Both the position numbers and the translations under genes were made by a program. This document shows positions 24,762 through 37,385 of a stretch of 64,000 nt of DNA, piece after piece. Every line of letters begins with the position of its first letter. Position 1 is the stretch's first letter. This stretch comes from Tetradesmus obliquus (taxonomy: Eukaryota; Chlorophyta; Chlorophyceae; Sphaeropleales; Scenedesmaceae). The notes under the pieces are model-generated. The model had not been told where the DNA came from. It saw nothing but the letters and a program-made list of their open reading frames with translations, and made no database searches. The stretch spans positions 9,384,501-9,448,500 of the forward strand of contig CP126191.1 in NCBI GenBank assembly GCA_030272155.1, given 5' to 3'.

Positions 24762-25653
24762 GTCTACCTCAACGCCAAGAGCCGGCCCCGCCAGGCCCCC
24801 AGCCGTACCACACCCAGCAGCAGCAGCAGCAGGATGTGGCCCGCGCAGAGCCACCCTCAAATCTGTACCAGCACGTGGTGCAGCAGGCTGAAGCAGCGCT
24901 GCTAGCTGCACAGCCGCAGCAGCAGCAGCAGCAGTGGCAATCAGGGCCCCCAGCACCTTCTCAGCAGCAGCAGCAGCAGCAACAGGCACCTGGATCGAAC
25001 TCTGCCAGTGTCACTGCGCTGCTGCAGAACTTGCTGAAGCAGCTGGGCACACCAGGAGCAGAGCAGGCCCTGCAGCTGATCCAGCAAGAGCAGGCCAACA
25101 TGCAGCAGCAGCAGCAGCAGCCGCCACCACAGCAGCAGCAGCAGGAGGCACCGCCTCCGCCGCTGCCGCCACCCCAGCAGCAACAAGACCCAGCTGTTGC
25201 AACGCTGCGGAGCCCCCGGCAGCAGCAGCAGCAGCAGCAGCAGCCACCGCTGCCGCCGCCACATCAAGTACCACCACCACAGCAGCAGCAGCAGCAGCAG
25301 CACGCTGTGGCACCGGCGCCGCTGCCAGAGCAGCAGCAGCAGCTGATGGCAGCAGAGCAGCAGCAGCAGCAGCAGCAGCTGATGGCACCACTGCCCGACC
25401 AGCAGCAGCAGCTAGCGCCACCACTGCCGGAGCAGCAGCAACTAGCAGCGCCGCTACCGGAGCAGCAGCAGCTGCTGCTGGCGCCGCTGCAGGGCCTTGG
25501 TGACTTGCTTGGTGCTCACATGGCCAAGCAGATCACTGAGAAGATCAGGCAGCACTTGGAGCAGGAGCTGGGGCCCCTGCTGCAGATGAAGCAGGTGCTG
25601 CTGCTGCAGAATGCACTGATGGACCAGCAGGGCGGCAGCAGCAGCGGCGGCGG

Positions 25654-25686
<33 letters not shown>

Positions 25687-25911
25687 CGGAGCTGCTGGGC
25701 TGCCTGCTGCGATGGAGCCTCCGCAGCAGCTGCATGGCAGCACAGAGGGTGGCGGCGCAGGGCAGCAGCAGCAGCAGCAGCAGCAGCATCTGCTTGCTGG
25801 GCTGCAGGCTGCATTGCAGGGTAGTACAGGGGGTGATGGTGCTGGGCAGCAGCAGCAGCTGGCTGATCTGCAGGCGGTGCTACAGGCGTTCACAGGGGGT
25901 GATGGTGCTGC

Positions 25912-25944
<33 letters not shown>

Positions 25945-26019
25945 ACCAACCCAGCAGCAGCAGCAGCAGCAGCAGGGAGGTTGGGCTCAAGCGCCTCTTG
26001 CAGGGGCCAGCCTATTCCT

Positions 26020-26061
<42 letters not shown>

Positions 26062-26589
26062 AGCTGAGGGCTCAGGGGGTGCCTTACTGCCAACCCCTAG
26101 GCAGGAGCCACCACTGCAACATCAGCAACGGCAGCAGCAGCAGCCACCGCCGCCAGGGCCACAGCAGCAGCAGCAGCAGCCGCATGCAGAGCATTGTGTG
26201 CAGCCGCAGCAGCAGCAGCAGCAGCAGCAACCATGGCAGCAGCAGCAGGCACCGTATGCACAGCCGCAGCAGCAGCAGCAGCAGTCAGGCAATGTATCTG
26301 CAGGAGGTGCTGCTGCTGCTCAACACGTGCCAGCTGGCCACACCAACATGCAGCAGCAGCAGCAGCAGCAGGAGTCACTGCCCACACCTTTTGGTGTCCC
26401 AGGGGTGCAGCAGCAGCAGTACCGGCCACCTGAGTACCCACCTAAGCAGCTCCAACAGCCACAGCAGCAGCAGCAGGCCGCATTTCCACCCATTCAGCAG
26501 CAACAAGCTGCTGACGCCGCAGCAGCAGCAGCACCCGCCTACGGCGCGTATGCCTCCAGTAGACCTGGGACTGATGCCGGTGCAAACCC

Positions 26590-26630
<41 letters not shown>

Positions 26631-28023
26631 AAGATGCAGCAGCCGCCGCTGCTGCGGATGCTGCAGCACTGGCACGTGCACAGTCGCAAGCCAGCAGTCA
26701 GGGACATGTGCTGCCAGTGCAGCAGCAGCTGCAGCAGGCCCTGCAGCTCTTGATGCAGCAGCAGCAGCAAGAGCAGCAGCCGCCACAGCAGCAGCAGCAG
26801 CAGCAGCCCTCAGGTCAATCTGGCGGCGCAGCACCTGCTGATGGCGCGCTGGCTGATGTGTACAAGTCGCTCCTGGCACTGCTGAAAGGCGGCAAGGCCG
26901 GCTCACAGCAGCAGCAGCAGCAGCAGCAGCAGTCTGCACCACCGCCGCCGCCGCAGCAGCAGCAGCACGTGCAGTACCCACAGCAGCAGCCTCCGGCGGG
27001 GTTTGATCAGCTCTCGCCATCAGGTGGCATGCAACCATCACCGCACCAGCTGCCATACAGCAATGCGCAGCAGCAGCAGCAGCAGCAGCAGCCTCCGGCG
27101 GGGTTTGATCAGGCATCCCCAAACGCTGGCAAGCAGGCAGCAGCCCAAAATGCTGCGTATGGCCTCGGCCAGCAGCAGCAGCAGCAGCGGCAGCAGCCGC
27201 AGCGTCCGGGGTTTGACCAGGTGTCTCCACCTGGTGGCGTGCATGGTAGGCCACCCCCCCTACCTGCAACACTTGGTGGGCAGCAGCAGCAGCAGTCACT
27301 GGCGGGGTTTGACCAAGCTCCCCGCCAGACACCATACGGCCAAGCCCCACCGCTGCAGCAGCAGCAGCAGCAGCTGCCTCCGGGGTTTGACCAGGTGTCT
27401 CCCTCTGGTGGTGGCAGCCAGGCAGCTGCCCCAAACACGGCTTATGGGCTCAGCCAGCAGCAGCAGCAGCAGCCAGCGGCAGCGGGGTTTGATCAGCCGA
27501 GCCAACCTGCTGGCAAGCAGGCAGCAGCTCAACAGGTGCAGTATGGCCAAACACAGCAGCAGCAGCAGCAGCGGCCGCCGCCGCTGGTGGGGTTTGACCA
27601 GCTGTCTCCAACAGGAGCAGTACAGGTGCCTCACCATGCTGCATACGGGCGGACTCCGCAGCAGCAGCAGCAGCAGCAGCTGCCGGCGGCGGGGTTTGAT
27701 CAGCTGTCTCCGTCAGGAGCAGCACAGCCGCCGCCTCACCATACCGCAAACGGCCAAACCCAACATCATCATCAGCAGCAATTACCGGCGGCGGGGTTTG
27801 ATCAGCTGTCTCCAAACGCCGGTATGCAGGCAGCAGTGACACCAGGCCACCGCCAACACACCCAGCAGCAGCAGCAGCAGCAGCAGTGCTCTGCACCTGC
27901 TGGCTTGCAGGCTTCCGCTGCTCAAACTGAGCAAATGCTGCGCCAGACAAGCGGCACTGACAGCCGCCCTCCGCAGCAGCAGCAGCAGCAGCAGCAGGGC
28001 TTGCCACAGCCTGCCTATGCTGG

Positions 28024-28057
<34 letters not shown>

Positions 28058-28900
28058 GGGTACTACAACGGTCAGCAGCTGCAGCAGCAAGGAGGCTACC
28101 CAAGCCCCCAGCAGCAGCAGCAGCAGCAGCCACCCGGCGGCTTTCATGGCCAGGCCAACATTGTGATCACTCAGCACGTGCAGCAGCAGCTGCCGCCGCT
28201 GCCGCCGCAGGCCTTCCTTCAGCACGAGGCCTGGCAGCAGCAGCAACACTGGCACCAGAAGCAGTCCTGGAACCAGAAGCAGCAGCAGCAGCATGTGCAC
28301 AATGCGTTGCGCACGCCGCTGCTGGCGCCGCTGCCTACCTTCCCCAGCGCTCTGCAGCAGCAGCCGATGCTGTCTGGCCTGCATGGAGCTGATTCAGCAG
28401 AGCTTCGCGAGTTCCTGGAGCAGCATTTCCTGTCCATCTCTGGCACAAGTCAAAAGACAGGCGCTGCTGGACACCACCCGCCAGGCAAGCGCGGCGGCGG
28501 CTACACCGCGGATAGTGCGGCGGCAGCAGCAGCAGCAGTACTGAGTGATGCGGCAGGCGGCCGGGGCGCAGTGATCGGGCCGGCAGCGGAAGAGGAGGCA
28601 GAAGTGTCGGTGTCTGCTGCATCAGCTGTGCCGGCAACAGCAGCAGCAGCAGCGCGGCGGCGCGGCGGCCGCGCCCGAGGCAGCAGCTCAGACGGCAGCA
28701 CCAGCGGCGGTGATAACAGCACAGAAGACCACACAGGCTTCCATAATACCAGTCCTGCTGCTGTCGGTGCGCCAAAAGGCAGTGCTGGTAACCTCGCTGC
28801 TGCTGCTGTGGCGGCACGCGCCAGCGGCGGCGGCGGCAGGCGCAAGGCTGTGGACCTGTCTGTGCGCTGCGAAGATGCAGCAGCAGCAGCAGCGGAACCT

Positions 28901-28933
<33 letters not shown>

Positions 28934-29219
28934 GGGCCTGCAGCTCCAGCGCCAGTGACGCCTGTTCCTGCTGAACTTCTGCAGGCTAGGGTTGGCAGCG
29001 GTGCCCTGAACGGCAGCGGCCAGGCAGCAGCAGCAGCAGCAGGGGCAGGGGCAGCAGCGCTGATGCCACGCCCGGCCACAGCTGCTGCTGCTGCTGACTC
29101 AGCAGCGGCAGCAGCAGCAGCAGCGTCTGGCCGGCGGCGCGTGCAGCAGAGCCTGAAGCAGCTCAGTCTGCCAGCTGTCGACTGGCTGCCACATGCCTGC
29201 TGCTACAAGCCCGAGGAAC

Positions 29220-29256
<37 letters not shown>

Positions 29257-30937
29257 GGACAGCCCGCCGCAGTCTCCTGTCATGTACATCCCTCCAGGCA
29301 TGCCTGCTGACAGCAGCGACGCAGCTGACACCAATAACAACATCAACAGCAGCGGCAGCAGCAGCAACAAGGTCATTGTGCGGTTCTGGCCCCCTGCTTC
29401 TGGCAGGCAGATCAAGGCTGCCAGCAGCAGCAGGGGCTGCTATGCAGCGCAGCTCAAGCTGCGGGAGCTGTCTGCGCTGCTTGGGGTGAAGCTTGGGGGG
29501 CTGCGGGTGAGGCTGGAGGCAGGCAGGGGCACGGCAGTGCTGCCGCAGTTCCAGCAGCAGCAGGAGGAGGAACAGCAGCAGCAGCCGGAGCCTGTAGTGC
29601 CGGCTTCGCCAGTGCTACCACCAGAGGAGCAGCTGGAGGAGCAGCAGCTGGAAGAGCAGCAGCAGGTAGAGCAGCTGGCGCCTGAGCAGCAGCAGCAGCA
29701 GGAAGAGTTGCGGCCCAAGAAGCAGCAACCGCAGCAGGACCAGCAAGCTACACTGCCGCTGCTGCCGCTTCCGCCACCAGAGCAGCAGCAGCAGGAAGAG
29801 CAGCAAGAGCAGCTGGCGCCTGAGCAGCAGCAGCAGCCTGCGAAGAAGCGTTCTGAGCAGCAGCAGCAGGAGCAGCCGGAGCCTGTGCAGCAGCAACGGC
29901 CGGTTGTTGTGCTGCAGCAGCAGCAGCCAGTGAAAAAGCGCGGCGGCAGGCCCAAGAAGCAGCAACCGCAGCAGGACCAGCAGGCTGCATTGCCGCTGCC
30001 ACCACCAGAGCAACAGCAGCAGGAGGAGCCGCAAGAACAGCTGGCGCCTGAGCAGCAGCAGCAGCAGCAGCAGGAAGATACGGTTCCTGTGCAACAGGAA
30101 GAGCCGGTTGCTGTGCAGCAGCAGCAGCAGCAGCCGGTGAAGAAGCGCGGCGGGCGACCCAAGAAGCAGCAGCAGCAGGATCAGCAGGCTGCATTGCCGC
30201 CGCCGCTGCCACCACCGGAGCAGCGGCAGGAAGCGCAACAAGAGCAGCTGGCGGCTGAGCAGCAGCCTGCGAAGAAGCGCTGTGGGCGGCAGAAGCAGCA
30301 GCTGGAGCAGGAGCAGCAGCAGCCTGTGCCGCCGCCACCAGAGCAGCAGCAGCAGCCTGTGCAGCCAGCAGAGCCGGAGCCTGAGGTGCAGCAGGAGCAG
30401 CCTGCAAAGAAGCGATGCGGGCGGCCCAAGAAGCAGCAGCAGCTGGAGCCTGTGCAGCCAGCAGAGCCTGTGCCCCCGCCACCAGAGCAGCAGCAGCAGC
30501 AGGAGCCTGTGCAGCCAGCAGAGCCGGAGCCTGAGGTGCAGCAGCAACCGGTGAAGAAGCGCTGCGGGCGGCCCAAGAAGCAGCCGCCGCCGCCGCTGCA
30601 GATACCACCACCACCTGCAGAGCCGCTGATGCCGCAGCAACAGCAGCAGCAGCAGCAAGAGGATGCAGAGGAGCAAGAGGTTGCGAGTCCGCGCGCGATG
30701 CGTGGTGCCAGGCGCAGCAGCGGTGGTGGTGTGAGCGGCAGCAGCAAAGGTGGCGTAGAGAAAGTGCAGAAGCTCAAAGCCAAGCAGCTGAAGCAGCAAG
30801 AGCTGCAGGAGCTGCTGCTGCTGCAGCAGCAGCAGGAGCTGACGGTAGTTGCGCCACCAAAGCGGCGCCCAGGGCGGCCGCCTGGCCAGAAGACGATTCT
30901 GCTGAGGCAGCAGCAGGAACTGCAACGGCAGCTGCTG

Positions 30938-30973
<36 letters not shown>

Positions 30974-33371
30974 GAGACACTGCCCCAGCCACCGTCACCG
31001 CGGCTGCCTCCACCTGCTGACAAAACAACAACAGCAACAGCAGCAGCAGCAGCACGGCCGCCGCCACGGGCATCACCGCAGCTGCCTGAACCTGCTGATG
31101 CACCAGCAGAACCAGCAGCAGCAGCTGCTGCTGCTACTGCTGATGCTGCTGACTCAGATTCTGAGTATGAGGACCCAGTGGCAATTGCTGCCAGCTATTT
31201 GAAGGCTGCTGGAGCTATAGGATGCACCACACCTCGCAGTGTAGCGCCCAGCCCCACGCCCAGTCCGGCAATAAGCAAGCCGCCTGCGCTGCCTGCTCCT
31301 GCTGCTGCTGCTGCGGGTGTGGTGCCAGCAGCCACAGATGCAGCTGCCCAGGCCAGGCCAGCAGTAGCTGCTGCAGTCACCACAGCAGCAGCAGCAGCAG
31401 CTGAGGGGACGCGGGTGAGCGGAGAGCAGCAGCAGCCTGCGGCAAAGGATCAGAAGCAGGCTGCTGTGCCGCCTGCATCTGTGCCTACTGCTGATGCTGC
31501 GCCTGTGCCTGCGCTTGTTGCTCCTCAGGGTGTAGTGGCAGCAGCAGCAGCAGCAGCTTGTGCAGATGTGGCAGGTGCTGCTGCCGATGCAGCAGCAGCT
31601 GAAAAGCAGCCACGTGTCAGCAGGAAGCAGCAGCAGCAGGCTGCAGACAAGGCTGCTGTGCTTCCTGCATGTGCTGCTGCTGCTGCTGCTGCCACTGCTC
31701 AGGGTGAGGTGGCAGCAGCTGCTTCCTCAGATGCTGTTGGCGCTGCAGCAGCTGAAAAGCAGCCACGTGTCAGCAGGAAGCAGCAGCAGGAGCAGCAGGC
31801 TGCAGACAAGGAGCAGCAGCAGCAGGTTCCAGTCATGCAGCAAGCAAAGAAGCCCAAAGCCCCACGAGCAGCAGCAGCAGCAGCAGCAGCACCAGCTGGC
31901 AGCTGTGCCAGGTCGCTGCCGTATCAGAGGTGGGCTGCTGCCTCAGGCTTGCAGATTGCGACAGCTGCACAGCACCCTGCTGCTGCTGCTGCTGCTGCTG
32001 AGTCAGCAGCTGCCAGGGCGCGCAAGCTGCAGCCAGTGCTCGAGGTGGTCCGGCCCGGCAACAGGCAGCAGTGGCAGCCGCCAGCTGACTCGCCAGGCCC
32101 TGCTGCTGCTGCTGTTGTGACTGTCGGGCAGAAGCGCAAGCAGGCAGAGCCGCCCTCAAGGCAGCAGAGCCCAGCAGCAGCAGCACCACCACCAGCTGGC
32201 TTAGTAAGCCCGCTGCCAAGCCCCAAGTCAGCAGCAGCAGCAGCAGCCGGCAGCCCCGGCAGCGGCAGCCGCCGCGCTGCTGCTGCGTCCCGCTCAGCCG
32301 CCGGCCAGCTTGGCAGCAGCAACAGCAGCCTGGGCCGGCCTGCCAGTCAGTTCCTGGTGCGGCGGTCCGGCATTGCACAGCTTGGTGTGTACTGCCGCGT
32401 TGCGCTGGCAAAGGGTGAGGTGGTGCTGGAATATACCGGAGAGGTGCTGCGGCCTGCTGTGGCAGATGTGCGGGAGGCGCGGTACATTGCGGCTGGGGTG
32501 GGGACGTACTTTTTTGCGCTGGGAAATGGGCAGACGCTGGACGCGACGCGGCGCGGCAGCATCGCGCGCTTCATCAACCACTCCTGCACGTGAGCAGCTG
32601 GGGCTGATTGGATGTGTATATGTGTGGATGTGTGGGTGCATTGCTGGTTGTGTGGTTGTATGCGTAGCCTGCTGGATGGTTTGGTAGGCTGTGTATGTGT
32701 CACGCCGAGTGCCTTCATGTGCTGGGCTGAGCTAGTGCTGTGTGACATTCAATACGGCAGATGGCAGGTGTTGCAGCATGTGCACATGCTGCCGGCTAGC
32801 ATACATAGTACAAACATACATAATCTGTACTGCTTCCTCCTCCTGTGTGGTTGCCAGCTTCTGCAGCCTGCCAGAGTTCACAGCCCTCTATAACTTTTGC
32901 ATGTTTCTGCTGCCGATCCCTACCCTCCCTGGTTGTCTCATCCCGCCCTTAGGCCCAACTGCGAGGCGCGCAGTTGGATGGTGGGCAGCAGCGGCAGCAG
33001 CAGCAGCAGCAGGCACGTGGTCATCTGCGCGGCGCGGGACATCGCACCGGGAGAGGAGCTCACGTGAGTGCCTGGACACAACACACGGGCGGCTGGCTAA
33101 CGTAATCTGTTATTTCACATGTTACATCCTCAAAATCTAGTGTGTGTGGCTTGTTAGGTGTAATGGGGCTGGGTGCTGAATAATATGCACATGTCAGGGC
33201 CAGGCTGCTCGCTAGCAGCAAATAGTGTGTCAGCCTGGATGAACCACCTTGTGCATGCATCTGTTGTGACTGGTGAGAAGGCACCACTGCCTTCAACCGC
33301 TTGAAGCGCGCTGCAATGCAATGTTTGTGCTGGCAGAAACAGCTGACACTCTTGATTGCTGCTGCTGCTGG

Positions 33372-33425
<54 letters not shown>

Positions 33426-33560
33426 AGGTACGACTACAACCTGTCCAGCCCAGTGAGCCAGGCTGGCAGCGCGGCGCTGCTGCCGGCTGCTGCTGCTGCA
33501 GCGGGGCTGGAGCTGCTGCCCTGCCGCTGCGGCAGCAGCAACTGCAGGCGCTACCTGTGA
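22295..33560 (+). CDS. Giant polyGln MLL/Trithorax-type SET-domain histone methyltransferase
   Basis: Probable nuclear histone H3 lysine 4 methyltransferase. Three exons join in phase: 22295-32589 (a 10.3-kb exon), 32953-33063 and 33428-33560, giving 3,512 residues. Nearly all of the N-terminal 3,340 residues are disordered, with dozens of polyGln, polyAla and polyPro runs. Features in order are two RG/GRGR blocks (about 505-530 and 623-640), GFDQ repeats (about 1568-1840), five or six AT-hook-like motifs such as KKRGGRPKKQ and RRPGRPPGQK (about 2545-2860), then the SET domain from about 3350. The SET domain shows GVYCRVALAKGEVVLEYTGE, GTYFFALGNGQTLDATRRGS and RFINHSC (3425-3431), then PNCEARSW, RDIAPGEELTYDYNL, and a post-SET CRCGSSNCRRYL at the very end. 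The YDY and CxCx4C arrangement is that of MLL/SET1 proteins. No PHD, FYR or bromodomain is visible. The start is the first in-frame ATG; an upstream noncoding exon cannot be excluded. Confidence 0.88.
26990..27850 (+). repeat. Coding tandem repeat of GFDQ(L/V/A)SP units in the giant SET protein
   Basis: Nine units, each about 80-120 bases, encode GFDQ followed usually by (L/V/A/P)SP(S/N/T)G, then a variable stretch ending in YG, and a polyGln run with a Pro/Ala spacer. The peptide core is conserved while Gln-run length varies. Confidence 0.9.
33357..33427. repeat. (CTG)n tract forming the 3' end of SET gene intron 2
   Basis: About twenty CTG units, with one GTG interruption, run directly into the acceptor CTGCAG|G of exon 3, which encodes the end of the SET and the post-SET motif. 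Confidence 0.85.
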
Positions 33561-36454
33561 GCAGGGAGGAGGCAACAGCGGGTGGCTGTGTCAGGCTGTG
33601 TCGGGTTTTGCGGCTACTTGAGATGGGGTTTTTGTGTGAGTTGTGATCTGATGAGTGGTGGGATGGGGTGGGGTTTGGATGAACAGCAGGATGATGAGAT
33701 TCGCTGTTATGTGTGGGGCCTGGGCTGCTGCCGGCATGTTGCGGCAGCAGCAGCAGCAGCTGGCAGTCAAGGCATGGCATGGCAGGGCAGGGCAGGGCAA
33801 TACTGCTGGTGTTGAGGCAGGATGGTGTGTTGGCAGCGCTGGTAGCAGCAATGCGCTGCGCAGGCGGGTGGTGAGGCTGCATTGCAAGGTTACGTGGGTG
33901 TCTGCGCATGCATGGTGCTTTGTTTGGCAGGTGTGGTGGGCGGTGAGATCAAGGATTTGGGTTGGGGGCTGCTTTGACGCATGGGTGAGCACTTGTGCAT
34001 GCATGCTGGTGTGTCTTTTTTGCATGTGGCACGCGCAAAGCAGCGAGTGCGGCGCAGGCTAAGGTCATGGGCCAACCCTGCTTGCTGCTTGCTGTTGTGG
34101 ACAGAAGCTGGAGGTTTGATTGAGATTACAGTCAAGGATCGCCAGCGCATCATGATGTGCTCCGGCTTTGCGTTATTATATCACAACGTGCATGCCCGTA
34201 AGTATGCGTCATACTGTTGTTACATGTTAAATTTCAAAAGTATATGTGGATGCTGACAGCTGGAAGCGGTGTGTCAGGAGCACCTGCGCACTGCATGCCC
34301 AGCGACAGGATAGGTTTGCTGATGCTATGCAAAGGCAGCACACACAGTTGCGCCTTACCATGTCATTGTCATCAGCGCTGCGTGTGACGCTGTCTGAAAC
34401 GTCCTGCGAATGTGCTCTCTGGTGGCAGCATCTCCAGCCGCCATGCAGCATGGGAAAGTGTGTGGCATGGTGTTGCTCCATCAGATCAGCAGACGCATAA
34501 TGGTGTTCAAGTGAAGTCGACACATGTGGTTGAGAAATGGCAGGGCCTTGGTGCTTTGTTGTCTCAGGCCAAATTGACGCGCTCAGTTGTCGAGCCATGC
34601 ACTACACATGATTTGCAGCCCCCACTGACTGACATCAGCAACAGGCGCAATCAAGCCAGCAGACAGGGGGAGCTCTGTTGCTTTGCGCAGCTTTCCATCT
34701 TTCCTGCAAACTACTTCGGCAGGTATGACTTGGTGGTGTCTGGTTGGGGCTCCCGATGTGGCGATGGTATGTGTTGCCCGTTTAACGTTTGTATGAGGAA
34801 GCAGGCAAAGCAAATGGTGCTGCAGCACGAACGCATGCTTGCGCAAATGTGCATGCTCAGCACATGCCGCTGCTGCGCTCTGTGTGAGCTTTGATACATG
34901 TACAACGCACCTGCAGCAGGCACCGCAGCAGGCTTGTCAGCACGCAGCTGACCCTGCTGATGCATGTGCACTGTTGCATCTACATCAGTCACATCTGCAC
35001 TCTTGCGCGGGGTCGATGGCGTTGCTGCTATGGCTTGATGGGTAACAAGATTGCAGGTCATCTGCATTCTTGCATGCGATGCTCTTTTCAAGCAGCAGCA
35101 CAGCAGTGCAGCATGACATGCAGCACGACGTGACTGTGGTTCAATACTCAGTGCCAGGCTGGTTGCGCGCAGGAACGTATAATGAGCTGCTGTGGCTGTG
35201 TATGTTGCAGCTGTGCTTTGCCTGCAGACTGTGCTGTGGCAGCACTGGCAGCCCAGCACCATCTGTTGCCCTGCTGCATCGCGCTCTCTGCATGCAGTAG
35301 CAATGATTGACGCTTTGTGTGGTGCAGATGAATACTTCTGTCGTGCAGCACCAGGCAGGCCCACGACAGTGGTGTAACTGCACAAGTGTCTGCATCGCAT
35401 TTCCTGGCTGGCTGAACTGGTCCAGACGTGCTTGGGGAGACACGCACCACTGCTGTGTCAGTGAGCATGCAAAAGTGGTGCTTTGTTCGCAGTTTGTGAG
35501 CGTGGCGGCTGTTGCTGCTGCTGTTGCTGCTGCCAGCCCAGCAACTGATCAACTATTTCGTGTTTGCATGTGTGCATCCATCATGCTCCTGGTCAAGCCA
35601 AACCTCAATGTTTTGCATCGTGAGGGCTTCACAACGCATTGCCACGCCATGGCAGCCTGCATCTTTTGTGAGCTTTTTGATCAAGCACAGGCTGGTCCTT
35701 TGAATGGACAAGCACTTTTGCGCTGCAGTCAGTGTGCTGGCAATGCTCACCGTTGCGCAGTTGTTATATGTGCCAGCAGCTGCAGCAGCCGCTGCGGCGT
35801 TCGAAGTGGCAGGGGTATGGCAGCCTGCAAGGAGCAGCCACTACGGCTTCAGTGACAATGTAATACAGCATATCTGATCTGTGATCAGTTCATGACACAT
35901 GAGCGTGGGGTAGGAGTAGTCTGTAGCGCTGCTCACTCTAGGATGAGGCAGTTCTAGGGTTCATCGTCATCATCATGTTACCCATCAATTGTGCGCCATG
36001 CCATTGCACCATGCACGATGACGATAATGTATCATACATCGCCATGATGGCCGCTGCCCCACAGATGCAACTGGCCTCACGCCGAGCCAGCTCTCTGAAT
36101 CCGTGCTCTTGATTGCATATCAGCCTTTGAAACATTACATTGCCACGTTGCCGCAGTGCATGATTGGGTCACCCTGCTGTAGCATGACTAGGGACCGGCC
36201 CGCAGGCTGCATGCATACCACATGGCAGCAGCCGCTGCACACATTGCAAAGGCGTTACATGCAGCTGCAGCCAAGCACGCCAGCTGGAGCAGCCCACCAC
36301 ACAGCCGTAGGTAACAGCAGCCAAAGTGCGCAGCTTCGCGGTAGCCTGTTTATCAGGCACACAATGTAACGCTAGCTGCGGGCGCGCACCATCTGGCTTC
36401 GGCGCCAGCATCCTGTTGTCACTTGCTCTCCTCACATCTGAAGGTTGAAAAGGC
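33561..36454. other. 2.9-kb convergent region between the two SET-domain genes
   Basis: No gene is supported. Long open frames on both strands (for example minus 34711-35400) have compositions expected from CTG/CAG-rich DNA and show no family motif. The 3' UTRs of both SET genes must lie here. TGTAA occurs at about 35859 on plus, and TTACA at 36255-36259 would serve the minus-strand gene. A GGCATGGCAGGGCAGGGCA repeat lies near 33771-33800. Confidence 0.4.
36255..36259 (-). promoter_or_regulatory. Putative poly(A) signal TGTAA of the SETD6-like gene
   Basis: TTACA on plus reads TGTAA on minus, about 200 bases after the stop codon. A second copy at about 36133-36137 is an equally possible choice. 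Confidence 0.4.
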
Positions 36455-37350
36455 TCACATCTGGAAGTTGAAAGCAAAGCCACTCGGGCCGGGAGCTGAC
36501 CCCGCTGCTGCTGCTGCCTTGCTGTCTGCTGCCTTGCGCGCCTTGCCTGCAGCCTTGGATGCACCCGGCTTGCCTGGCTGCTGCTGCTGCTGCTGCTGCT
36601 CAGGCTGCTTGCGCTTCTTGCCAGCAGCGTTTTTGCCTCCAGCAGCTCCTTCCGCACTAGCCTCCTGCTGCTGCTGCTGCTGCTGCTGTTTGTCGTGCTC
36701 ATGGCTGTGATCATGTTCATGCCTGTGGTGGTGCTTGTGCTTGCGGGAGCAACCAGCCACATTGCAGCAATCGGTTGCTTTTGGTGCAGCAGCAGCAGCA
36801 GCAGCAGCATCCTGGGCCAGCTGCTGCAGCGCGCTGCGCAGATCTTGCCGCGCCCGCTGCATCAGCTGCTGCGCCGCTGCCGGCTGCGACAGCGCCTGTG
36901 GGGAGGTAGAAACACGGCAAGATCGCAGCATCAGCCAATTAAAGAAGGCATGACATGTGTGGACGGCAACCGCAGCATCAGTCAACCAGAGAAGCCAGGG
37001 CATGTGTCCCAGGGGGTCCCTCCCTACGTATGCATTGTAAGGCTATGCACATGGACAAGATTTGCAATGGCTCGATTGTGTCTGATGCAGCCGCCCTGCT
37101 GGTGTAGCACTTGTCCTTCAGAGCATTAAATACAGACACAGCTGTGCGCGCACACCAAGCACCATCTTCCTGTGCGGCTGCATACATTACATTACACAAG
37201 GGCAGCAGCATGCTTGCAGGCTTGCGATACGCACAGGATGCACAAAGGTAGCATGCAAAAAGGCAGTAGCTTGCCTGCCAGCAACACACCTGGCTCAGCT
37301 CCTGGAGCACACGCTTCTCCCCAACACGAGCCAGCACCGCTGCAGCCAGC

Positions 37351-37385
<35 letters not shown>

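Noticed and set aside
27450-28133. CAG arrays considered as a CRISPR-like or satellite array
   Set aside because: The reading frame is continuous and repeats are trinucleotide within codons; there are no spacers.
22406-31400. Long antisense and shifted frames rich in Leu, Cys or Ala within the giant SET exon
   Set aside because: They are expected shadows of CAG repeats (CTG gives Leu, GCA/GCT give Ala, TGC gives Cys).
34412-34894. Plus-strand 160-codon open frame after the giant SET gene
   Set aside because: No similarity to any family I know; the SET protein already ends with its post-SET motif at 33560.
34711-35400. Minus-strand 229-codon open frame between the SET genes
   Set aside because: No recognisable domain, Cys/His/Gln-biased composition, and weak start context in noncoding-like sequence.
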